A DNA stretch of 64,000 nt, from positions 233,140,530 to 233,204,529 of the forward strand of contig CM071568.1 of NCBI GenBank assembly GCA_036426205.1, read 5' to 3'. Shown here piece by piece: positions 37,801 to 49,900 of the stretch. This DNA is from Ascaphus truei (Eukaryota > Chordata > Amphibia > Anura > Ascaphidae). Every line of letters starts with the position of its first letter. Within the stretch, counting starts at the first letter, position 1. The notes beneath the pieces are model-generated. The model was not told the origin of the DNA. It made no database searches and was given only the letters and a program-made list of their open reading frames with translations. Made by a program: the position numbers and the translations under genes.

Positions 37801-40800
37801 CTTTTCCCCGCAATTACGGCACACAATTCCCGTTCTCGTGCAACCCTCCTTTGTATGTCCATAAGTGTGGCAATGCCTGCCATATAGAGGCTGTCCCGGG
37901 TAAAACAAAAATCCTCTGTCTCCTCTGATATTGAACATGGCCGGTGGGTGTGTCACTCCTCCCGCACATGATGGATCCCGTCTGAACCGTACCCAGAAGC
38001 GTCTCTTTCCGTTGAACATGCCATACGGGTTTTTAAGTTCTTCACCTCCTCTGATCCTTTCACAATACTGTTTCAAAAAACCACACAATCTCCTCTTTCC
38101 TTGCATACGGCTTGTACATGTGAATTACAATTGGTCTCTCCTCCAGCATAAAACTTGGAATTACCTTGATGCCATGTAAGATCGGGTCACCAGACTTCTC
38201 CTTGCATATTTCAAACGTGCACCAAACATCCGCTTCTTGAAAGCAGGTCAGGTCATAAATCCTCTGAGCAGGGAAATCCTGAAGGCAGAAGATCCTCTCA
38301 GCATCCAGACCAATCAATTTCTTCAGCCCCTTCTCCACTATCAACTGCAGGTTCACTCGACATCTCTCTGTCTCCTCGATCAGGAACCAAATGGAATTGC
38401 GCATTCCAGCTTGCGACATTATCTCTGCTCTCCCAAGCTCAGGTGCGGCACCCCAAAAGCAGCAAGGGACTTTAGCCAGTAAGGGCGATGTCCCAGGGCA
38501 AAGGTGCCGGCCCCTCATTTCCGCATCTGCTCGCTCAGAACCGCTCGCTCAGGATCACTCCTCTCAGCTCGAGATGGCATGCCCTCCCAAAGCAGCAGGA
38601 GTCTTTAGTCCCCGAAGGGACGATGACTTAAGGCCAAGGGGACACAGTCTCCGCTACACAGCTGTTTCGACCTTAATGGGTCTCATCAGTGTGGGGTTGG
38701 TTAACTGGCTATGCAATGAAGCGAAAGGATGGGGTTTACCATACTGAGTTAAGTTATGGTGAGTAAAAAAAGTGACAAAAACCCTCCACAGCAAAGCATA
38801 TACCAAATGTAAATATATGGTATGCTCATTTGCATGTCTTAGGCAGGTCTGCAACCCCGCCTTTCACCATTATCACCCAGCACACAGCACTTCCACTGCA
38901 GCAAGGGATTCTGGGAAATTACATGCAAATGAGCACACAGTGCCACTTTTTGCTTCAAAAACTATTTTATACATGGTTCCCTATAGGCTTAAGCTTGCTG
39001 CATGGTCACAGCTTTGAGCACAGCCAGGGTTAAGATGCATAGCCAGAAAACCCACACACAGACAGCTGTTTCGACCTTAATGGGTCTCATCAGTGTGGGG
39101 TTGGTTAACTGGCTATGCAAATTAAGCGAAAGGACTGGGTTTGGGTTATATATAATGTTTTAATTACTGTGTGTTTGTTGTGTGTATAAGATATATATAT
39201 ATATATATATATATTTGTGTTAAAAAGAAAGTACACCCTCTTTGAAGTCTATGGTTTTACATATCAGGACATAATAACAATCACCTGTTCCTTAGCAGGT
39301 CTTAAAATTAGGTAAATACAACCTCAGAGGAACAACAACACATGACATATTACACCGTGTCATGGAGAAGCCATATGTGAAAAACTAAGTATACCTTATG
39401 AGTCAATGGTTTGTAGAACCACCTTTAGCAACAATAACTTTAAGTAATCGTTTTCTGTGTGACTTTATCAGTCTCTCACATCGTTGTGGAGGAATTTTGG
39501 CCCACTCTTCTTTACAACGTTGCTTCAGTTCATTGAGGTTTGTGAACATTTGTTTATGCACAGCTCTCTTAAGGTCCAGCCCCAGCATTTCAATCGGATT
39601 GAGGTTTGGACTTTGACTGGGCCATTGCAACACCTTGATTTTTTTATTTTTCAGGCATTCTGTTATAGATTTGCTGGTGTGCTTGGGATCATTGTCCTGT
39701 TGCATGACCCAATTTCGGCCAAGCTTTAACTGTCGGACAGATGGCCTCACATTTGACTCTAGATTACTTTGGTATACAGAGGAGTTCATGGTCGACTCAA
39801 TGACTGCAAGGTTCCCAGGACCTGTGGCTGCAAAACAAGCCTAAATCATCACCCCTCCACCACCGAGCTTGACAGTTGGTATGAGTTGTTTGTGCTGATA
39901 TGCTGAGTTTGGTTTTCGCCAGACGTGGTGCTGTGCATTATGGCCAAACATCTCCACTTTGGTCTCGTCTGTCCAAAGGACATTGTTCCAGAAGTCTTGT
40001 GGTTTGTTCAGATGTAACGTTGCAAACTTAAGCCGTGCTGCCATGTTCTTTTTAGAGAGAAGAGGCTTTCTCCTGGCAATTGCATGGTATGACCTTGGGG
40101 TGAATTTGCTGGGATGTCCACTCCTGAGAAGATTGGCAACTGTCTTGGATGTTTTCACTTTTGAATAATCTTTCTCACTGTAGAATGATGGACTTTAAAT
40201 TGTTTGGAAATGGCCTTATAACCCTTCCCAGATTTATGGGCAGCAACAATTGCTTCTCTAAGATCATTGCTGATGTCTTTCCTCCTTGGCATTGTGTTAA
40301 CACACACCTGAATTCTCCAGACCAGCAGACTGCTAAAACTTTGGCTTTTATAGAGGTGGTCACACTTGCTGATGATCAATTAATCAAGGGAATTTGATTA
40401 GCAGCATCTGTCTGCTACTTAGCATCTTAATTCCTATGGAAGCAGTAAGGGTGTACATAGTTTTTCACACATGGCTTCTCCATTTTGGCTTTATTTTTGT
40501 TAAATAAATCATGACACGGTATAATATGTCGTGTTGTTGTTCATCTGAGGTTGTATTTGCCTAATTGTTAGACCTGCTGAGGAACAGATGATTGTTATTA
40601 TGTCCTGATATAAAAAAACATATAATTCAAAGAGGATGTACTTTCTTTTTCACACAACTCTATATACAGCCCCCAGACCCATATTTGACCTCCACCCGGC
40701 CAGTATTTAACCACCCCCCAGGCCTATTCTTAATCTCCCATGCCTTTTGTCACATTGTATGTAGCATTGGGTATCTTTGTCTTTTTTTGAAAATATTAAA

Positions 40801-43800
40801 ATAAACGGATTGCATTGTAAAGTTTTTTTCCTTATTAACAATAACAAGAAAATAGATAAGTAAAACTTGCGCGAAAAAAACCCAATTTTTTTTGTGGTAG
40901 GTGTGCTATAGGTTGGGGGGGGGGGTGGTGCTGGTTTCATTTGTCCTGGGCCCCATGATTTCAAATGGCGGTCCTGGCCATCTTGGTGAGGACATCACCA
41001 CTAAGGGGAGGTGCTGGGATGCAGGAGACGGGAGAAGGGAGCATAGAGGGTGCAGGCTCCAGAGTCTTCCAGTAGTCTATTCCTTTTTTCTAGCTCATGA
41101 AGCTTGCTATTCATTTCACTGACGTGGTCAGTCAAAACAGGAATGGACCTCTTTTAGGCTGGTATTTTCTCTTTTTACAGTCTCTATCATTTTCAGGCCT
41201 TCTTTGTTGTCCTCATTCCATTTATGCACTTCTGAGTTGAGACTTACAGTCTCCTGGCATGAGACTTCTATGTTTAGGTTGAGGATGTGAGGCTCCTTCT
41301 GAGAGACTTTAAGATCCATATTAAGCCTGCAGACATCTTTTTGAGAGATGTCCAGCTCCTCGGAGAGAGTGTGAAGTTCCTTTATAGAGAGTTCCAGTTC
41401 TGTGTGGCAACTGCTGATGAGGCATCCAGCGGAGAGTATGAACCTCATTCTGAGAGACTCCCAACTCTCTATGGCAATTGTGGACCTCTTGCGGAGAGAC
41501 TGTCATCTCTTTCAGTGCCTCATACTTCTTTTTCAGATTAGCAATCATTCGGTCAGACTTGCTCAGTTTTTCATCCATGACAGTAATAATAGTGTTCGCA
41601 GTGTCTAGATCAATCCTTAGATCCTCCAATTCGGTCTTTGCAGCGGAGTAAATTGCGAGCACAGTCTTCTGTAGCTAAGCGTTATTTTCTCTCCAATTTC
41701 ACTTTTTCACGGAGCAGATCACAGTTATGCCTGGCAGCTTGCAGTGTATCTTCAGGGCTGGTCAAGGGATTGTCACTGACTGGTTCTGGCTCCGCTTCCT
41801 TGGTACAGTTGGTTGAGGACTCATCACTGTTGGCACCAGACAGACACTTCTTTGTGTTACACGACTTCTGCCTTGGGCCCTCTTAATATTCTGTCATCCG
41901 CGTGACAAATCCTCTATTGTCTCTAGGCTGCAGGGCATTTCGGACCCCTTTTTTCTCCGTGAGATCTGCTGATGTGTCTGTTCCTTCCATGGTAAGTGAA
42001 AGCACCGCTTTTCTTTTTCCGCCGTTTGTTTTGGATGAATCCCTCCCATCAGGGATACTGGGGTCTCCGTCTCTATTTGAAACTTTAGCAGCTTCACTGT
42101 ATCTGCAAGGCTTTTCTTGCAGTTGCGTTAGTTGGCGTAGATATACAGTGCTCTGCTGCTCCTGCTCTTGCTCCTGCCGATCACCTTCATCATCATAGAG
42201 AGCGGTCTTTTCAGTGCGTACCAAGTTCAGGCACCTCTACATTCATGAGGTGTTTTGTGGGCGTGACTCATTTTGGGTTCCCTATAAGAGATATCTTCAT
42301 CCTTATCCGTATCCTCATAGGACCGAACGGGCCACTCTTCCGTGGAGTCGGGTTCATTACAGGAACGCCACATCTTGTCCTCCATTTTGGCGGTTTCAGG
42401 TGTATTTTTCTCCCTGATATCGGGAGACGCTATTGCAGCTGTTTTCACTGTATTCGCTAGAACCTCAGCTGTAGTCCTACAGGTGGGTTGACTTTGTTTG
42501 CAGAGTTTGTAGCTCTCACAGGAGTCTCTGTAGACTTTTTCTTTTTCTTCTTTTTCTTCTTTACTTTGGTAGGTAATTGCTTGCTGCACTTAATCAGATC
42601 CCTGTTGGATTTTAGAAATAGTTTCTTCAACAGGGATAAGTCCCTGTTACAGGGGGAAATAACGATAGTGTATGGGTGATAAAACAGCTTTATGTACGCC
42701 CTGGGTCAAAATCAATACACTGTGATGCTCAGCAGAAGATCCCTACACACAACATACACAGGCACAAAACATTAGTCAACAGTAACGCTGCGCGGGTGTA
42801 AATCAGTGTCAGTGGTGAGCGAGCCACCCAATCCTAGGTATATTGGCTTTGTGATGGTGCAGCACACCAAGGGAGCTCATTGTGTGCTAATGTATTGCAG
42901 GCCTGTACTTCGCAAAGGCTTCTGTGCTTACTTTGTTGCTAACTAGTGAGTAGGCTTTCAGTGACTCTGTTTACTGTGTTAGATTCTGCTATACAGTTAC
43001 TTACATCTCAGATGATTTATACATCTATGGTCATCGGAATCTATTTATACATACTGTATGTCAATAGTTTAGTGTTGCCTTTCTATATTATCGTGGGGAT
43101 TGCATATATACTCTAGAGGGTTCATCTGTTATATATAGATGTTCACCTTATTTTCTGAGCTTTCTACATAATGTTATTAAACTAATCCTCTATAGTAGCT
43201 GATTTGTGTGAACTAGCATTAATATAGGCTGGTTTGCCTCTAATTCTGGTATATTTTCGACCAGTCATTAATTAGAAGCATCTTGTCCCTGCCGCTTCAG
43301 GTTATATACACGTTTAAATTACTGTTTAAACTATTATTACAGTGATATATGTTTTATATGTCCTTCACTTTTGTATTAAAGGTTATGTTTTAATCCAGGT
43401 GGTGTGCAACTAAATGAATTCTTTGTGAGAGCACCATCTTGTGACCTCCATTTTTGTTTTCTCTATAGTAACAAAAAAACCTTATTAAATCAAATAATTT
43501 CTGAATTGTTCATCAAAATATGTTGTATATATGGCTGTACACTACAGTATGGAAATGTGGCATGAGGTTTATAGGAAGAGCAATACATATGTTCAAGCAA
43601 CGGATTTATGAACATTTTCATGCAATAAGTAAGAGAAATGTAGCTTATTCCACAGCAGTCCCATGCATAGGAAAAACGTAATCGACACGATGATTGTTTT
43701 GAATTTGTAGCATTAGGTGAAGTTTCATGTGGACCAATGAGAGGCAATTGATTTAAAACATTATTGTAAAGGGAATCCTTTTGGATTGTAATGTTGAAAA

Positions 43801-46800
43801 CTCTTGACCCACATGGCTTAAATAAAGATTTTGAATTGCAGATGTAATTGTAATTATGGATTTGATAGTAGATAGAATTCCAAAATAATTTTGTATTATC
43901 AGTATGCGGTATTTTTGAGTATTGCATAATGTGCATAGCTTTTTTTGGTGTTTTGAATTTTGGATAATAAGGGGTTAACAGTTTCCTTAATTGGTTCACT
44001 TCCAGGTAATGTACTTATGGAGGAAGGGATTGTTCTAGGTGGTATTTGTCTTAAGAAAGCCCTGTGTAGGAAGAAACAGGTTGAGCCAGGTTGAGCCATC
44101 ATTGCTATTTCATCTTCCATATTTTTGAAGACTAAAGTAAAATATTTATTTTAAATAAAATATTTATTTTAAATGTATGAGTTCTGAGCACAATTAATTT
44201 GGTTCTTTTTTCTGTTGAGCTACTGGGATCTATTCCCTGGTGATGTTGTGCTCCAGAGGCAGTCTTGTTTTTCATAGGCCAAAATATGTTTGGGACAGGC
44301 AATTAATCTAATAGGCTTATCTTAAATAGAACAAAGGCCCACAGTACATTAAGTAGCATGATAGGCTTTTAGGGGAAAAAAAAAAGTTAGCCTTGATCGA
44401 CTAGATGCTGGTACTGACAATTTTCCGGTAAAAAATCAGGAATATCGATTTCGTTAAGGATTTTGGTTTGGATGTTTTCAGTGTTTCAAGTTATTTATAT
44501 TAGGCTGTACTGTAGATGTATTACTGCTATCATAGCTTGGACCTTGCATTGTACTAAACTATAATTAATTAAGAAAGAGAATGTTGACATGAAGGAGGGA
44601 TGTACAAATAATATCATAATTATGTAGCAAAAATCATCTTACTTCCCCATGTTGTGGATCATAGAACCTCTGTAATAACTGAATGGTAGTGCTCTTCCCA
44701 CAACCGCTCGAACCAACTAGGGCGATGGTCTTTCCAGCTTCCACCTTTAGGTTCAGACCTTTGAGAATCTGCAGATCAACAATGTCAATGTTAACATGTT
44801 GAATGATTGAGTTATTCTTTATGGAGTTAACAGTTACCTGCTTGATATCATGTTTGAATAAATAATTAAAACTTACTTGGCTATCAGGTCGGCTAGGGTA
44901 AGAGAAATGGATGTCTTTAAATTCAATGTGTCCAATTAATCTGTCTGGTTTATGTCCTTCTTTAGAACTGCTGTCTATTATTCGAGGCTGAAACCACAGA
45001 TTTGTAAACACAGAGTTACTGTATGAAAATGGGAACACAAACCTGACAAAAAGAATTGCAAAGTTATGTAAATACAAGACAAGAGCCATGATGCACACCA
45101 TTGCAGCAACTCTTTGTTCTGCTTCAGATCAAAGCTACTGTATGAATATGAATTACAATTATTTACATTTTAATTGCATTCAATGACAAAGGTAGTAAAG
45201 TGCTTAAGAGTTAAAATGGCGTACGTTATATTATGAGCTTGTTAAGAAACTGGATATCAGATGGCTTGGTAAGGAATTATTTTTACCCCCTCAATGTAGC
45301 TAGAGCGCTGGCAGATTTCATGTCTCCAGATTTTCAGGCTTTTCCATCGTCATGTAAATTTGAATGCACCCCTTTAATGGGTATTTTGGTTACAGTACTT
45401 GTCAAAGTCCCCTTAATACAAAGCTGGAGCATTACTGGTGCCACAACATCTCCAGATTTGAGAAAAAAAAGCCCTATTTCAATTTTTTATCTATTAAATC
45501 TTTTTTTCCCCAGTATTTGCTTTTATATCTGGCCCCAAATGTAGTCATTAAGAGTGTTAAAGTACTTTAAAAAGCAGCTGTCTATGCTGCTTCCTTTTTG
45601 TAAAGATTTTTTTTTTACTTACTTTTAATAGGGAGTCTCTTTCTTAGTCCACTGACTTTCTGGTATCTGAGCAGTTTCAGTCAATGGACACAATGTGGCC
45701 ATGGGGGTCAGTCTCGCTCCGCCAACCAATAGTAAGGCCTGGGACATAGTAGGGCTGTGCTGAGCCGTGCTGAGCTGCGCTGAGCAGATGCACTTACCCC
45801 CTGCATCTGTCATCAGTGCGGCTTTAGCAGCTGCTTCCGCACGCTTCCGCATGCGTGCAGAGGCTGAGAAATTTTGAGCAGACAGGCAAATTTAAAATTT
45901 GCCGCTCAGGGAAGCGGAGGAGCGATCACGTGACCGCTCACATCCAATGGGAGTGAGGGACTAGCCCCGCCTCCTGCTCCGCCTCCCGATATGCCTACGC
46001 TCCGCCTCCGCCCCGCCCAAAGCGCGTTCACTGCCTCGCCTGCCAGGACACAAAAAAGCTCCAGTTTGAGCAGGTGAGGCAGAGCAGGAGCGCTGATCAG
46101 TGCGGCCCGAGGCACCATGTTCGAGACCTAAGAAGCAACATCATATTTTTGACCCCATGGCCATATTTCTAGTGTTTTTGTGTCAAAACAAGTGCATCTC
46201 GGGAACCAAGTGGTCCCTGGAGGACGGAGTACTACAGATCTGCTCCATGAGGCCCCTGGTCTATGTAAGCTAAACAAAATCATTTTGACGGCGAGCAAGT
46301 CCCCATGACCTGCCATACCAGGTATGTGATTAAAGCACTGAAAAGGTTAAAGGACTTGATCAGAATCTACTCTACAGTGTTTCCATTGTGGAAAGGGATT
46401 ATGTTATTATGGTTCATGTGAGTACTGTAATATGTTTTCCATAACAACTATTTGAGTTGTATATTTACAACTATAAAAGCCTAATATGTCTAGTGATTGG
46501 AATAATGTACTGGTGTCAGACCCAACAGAACTAGAACCCACAACCACTGCTTGTCTAGGCAGCAGTTCTAGCAGTGTGAGCAAAACCAGATTGTGGCTAA
46601 CACCACTGTCCCAGCATACCTTTGAGATCTACTTCTCACGAGTGCTCAAACCTGTACAATGCACTTTACCATCTTCTGAGATAAACAAACATATCTAATA
46701 AGCTAATTTCTACCATGAGACACCTTCTGTTACGGGAAGACACCTTACAGTCCATTTATTTGAATAGGCTGTAAATTATTCCAGCACTGAATGTGCTATA

Positions 46801-46926
46801 TAGCACTGCTTAGTAAATACGGCCCACTGTCTTTATCCTTGATCAGATTAGAAGTACTAACTCAAGTCCCCAGGTCACTTTATTATATTACTTTCTCTCT
46901 GCATCTGCTTTATTTGATGTGCTTCA

Positions 46927-46985
<59 letters not shown>

Positions 46986-49900
46986 AGAAAACATGTTGTA
47001 TTTAATCTCACTGGCCTCAGAAACTCAGAGCCCCAGTAGATATTACTTGACAACTTGAAAGCACTTCAAACACATAAAAAAATAGATATACCTTGGAGAT
47101 ATGTTAGTAGACAGTTACAGTAGTACTACACCAGCAGCTGATTTAGCTCACACTTCTTGAGCTGCAACCATGAAAATCAGTGGAAAGTAGTGGTTTGGGG
47201 TTCTAGTCCTGTTGGTTCTGAAACCAGTACACTAGATTAGGTGCCTAAGGCTTGTTTAGTGAATATATTTCTTATACAAAGCATTTTAGGAAGTGTGGAA
47301 CGGGATTCAATTAAATACACTTTTCATTCTCATTAGCGTACCTCAGGTGTGTTCCTTTTCAGCACAGGCATATCTCCCTAATTTATTTGGAGGGCAATTT
47401 TAGGGGATATATATACACAACTGGAGACACTACTACATTGAACTCCTCCCCCCTCCTCACATCGGATTCAAATTCAAAGAAAAATATTGCCCATCTCTAA
47501 AAATCGCTCATTTTAAAGCACAAAGACTCTAAAGAGGCCCTGTTTTTCAGATAAGATACATCTTTTCTTAGTCCTATAGATCAGTTCAAATACATTAGAT
47601 AATATGTGTCTAAAATATAAAATCTGACCAAATATAAAGTCCAACAAGAATGAAGAGGAGTCCTGGGAGGAATCTTCAACGAAGTCTCAATCGGGACAGA
47701 CAAACATATAAGACAAAGATAAAAAAAGACAAAACAAACAGATCATAGTGTAACTTACAAAACAAACAAAAAGCACTGAAAAGATTGATAAAAGGATTAT
47801 TACAAATTTAATACAATGTAAAATAAATGAAACAACATACACTGTATGTGGGCTAGAGACACTAATAAGGCTGTACATCCGTAGGGGTAAATTAAAACCT
47901 ACTTACAGCAATGCTGAAAGTAAAAGCATTTAGAGCAACTTGTCTTTAATTCGGACCAAATCCTCTGCGAAGTGGAAACTGCACCTTCAGGACCCCACAC
48001 CCCTGGAACAGCCGCTGCTAACCACACACAGACTTTGAGTGAGTGGGATGTACGCAGAGGGGAACCGGAGCTGCACGCTGTGAGGGATCGCCTGGCACCA
48101 AGCACACAGACCATCATGGTCGCGCGATGTGTGGTGACGTCACACCTCAGCGCGATAGCAGGGGGAACACCCAGGAAGGCAGAAAAGCTCAGAGGAGCTG
48201 AGGCAAAGTCTGAGAGGACAGGGCGCACACGGGGAGGGGGGATACAATCTCAGCCAGATAAAAACCACCCTACATGTTCGTGAAGGGTGTTTTTTTTATC
48301 TGGCTGAGATTTTATCACCCCCCTCCCCCGTTTTGCGCACTGTCCTCTCAGACTTTGCCTCAGCTCTCTGAGCTTTTCTGCCTTCCTGGGTGTTCCCCCT
48401 GCTCTCGCGCTGAGGTGGGACGTCACCCACACATCGCGCGACCTGATGGTCTGTGTGCTTGGTGCCAGGCGATCCTCCACAGCGTGCAGCCCGGTTCCTC
48501 CCTCGTGCGTTACTCCCACTCACGTCCAAAGTCTGTGTGTGGTTTAGCAGCGGCTGTTCCAGGGGTGTGGATCCCTGAAGGCTGCAGTTTCCACCTTTGC
48601 AGAGGATTTGGTCCTAATTTAAAGACAAGTTGCTCTACAGGCTTTTACTTTTCAGCATTGCTGTAAGTAGGTTTTCAATTTTACCTCTACTGGATGTTAC
48701 AGCCTTATTAGTGTCTCTAGCCCACATACATGTGTATGTTGTTTCGGTATTTTACTTGTATTAAATTTGTATAATCCTTTTATCAATCTTTTCAGTGCTT
48801 TTTGTTTGTTTTGTAAGTTACACTATGATCTTTTTTCTTTTGTCTTTTTTTATCTTTGTCTTATATGTTTGTTTGTCCCGATTGAGACTTCGTTGAAGAT
48901 TCCTCCCAGGACTCCTCTTCACTCTTGTTGGACTTTATATTTGGTCAGATTTTATATTTTAGAGGCGCCGGTTCTCACCCTTTTTTTGTTTTATTTGCAC
49001 TGGTTTGTGTTAACCTTTTACCTAGGCAGCCCTCACTTTAAATATAAAGCATATTGTATATAATACTGTCACTTATTTTGTGTCATTTTTCACAGTCACC
49101 GCATCAGCGCTTATTATACTGCTCTTTCCCTTTATTAGATAATATGTGTATAACTTATAAATGAAAAAAAGAAATGTGCAAAACTTTCACATGAGGTCAA
49201 AAACAATGCAAAATTTCACCTTTCTGAGTTGCGATTAGTGCCATAGCGAAATCAGAGGTTTTTTTAGTGATTAGCCAAAAATTAAGCCAATGTGCATTGT
49301 AATTCCATTTAATATATGTTAATATTGAGAAATTTTCATAAATTGCTAGATTTGCTTGCAAGATTCTCTAAAATCGTTAGATTTTTTAATGCTTGCATGC
49401 ACACCATGTTTTGCTCACTTTCTGGTGATATTGAAAGCTTACTAATTTGTTGACATTATTAATCCTTCGGGGCTTGGCAAAAAACTAATAAGAGAATCGA
49501 ATTTGAGGGAAAAACGCTTACAATTTCGCTAAAGCATTTTGGACAGTTTTGCAAATTTCTGGAACCACTGGCTTATTATTCATCTGAATTGCACTATTGG
49601 TAAAAAAAATAGTATGAAACATAGGCCTTGATACATCAACATCCGATAAGCCAAAAAAGCGTTGTTATCGGCAAAAAAATTATGGTGCAATACATGATGG
49701 TTGCACCGCTACAAATAACATTTTTTTTTACAGCGAATGATAAAATATTGGAACTGGCATAAAAATAACTAAATATCACAGTTTTAGTTATGTTGATGTC
49801 ATACTGTACATCAAGTTCCAATATTTATGGTGACTGCGGTAGCGCAATAAATTCTGAATTTTTTTTTCTATCACCTACACGAGGCTGGCATTAGCCCTAT

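Larger units (their letters stand above)
35872..39150 (-). mobile_element. Retrozyme-like tandem of ~404-bp units bounded by hammerhead ribozymes, split by a LINE
   Basis: Minus-strand order: hammerhead C (39119-39034), one unit, hammerhead B (38722-38658 plus 36138-36107), then a partial second unit to about 35872. Removing the LINE at 36139-38657, the distance between the two predicted cleavage sites is about 404 nt. Units share GGCTTAAGCTTGCTGCATG, GGATTCTGGGAAATTACATG and GGCAGGTCTGCAACCC. Tandem non-coding units with hammerheads are the known layout of metazoan retrozymes and of terminal repeats of Penelope-like elements. Assignment to one or the other is open. Confidence 0.65.

Noticed and set aside
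47899..48666. 103- to 130-codon ORFs on both strands
   Set aside because: Mirror images of each other in the arms of a palindrome; no domain and no splice support.
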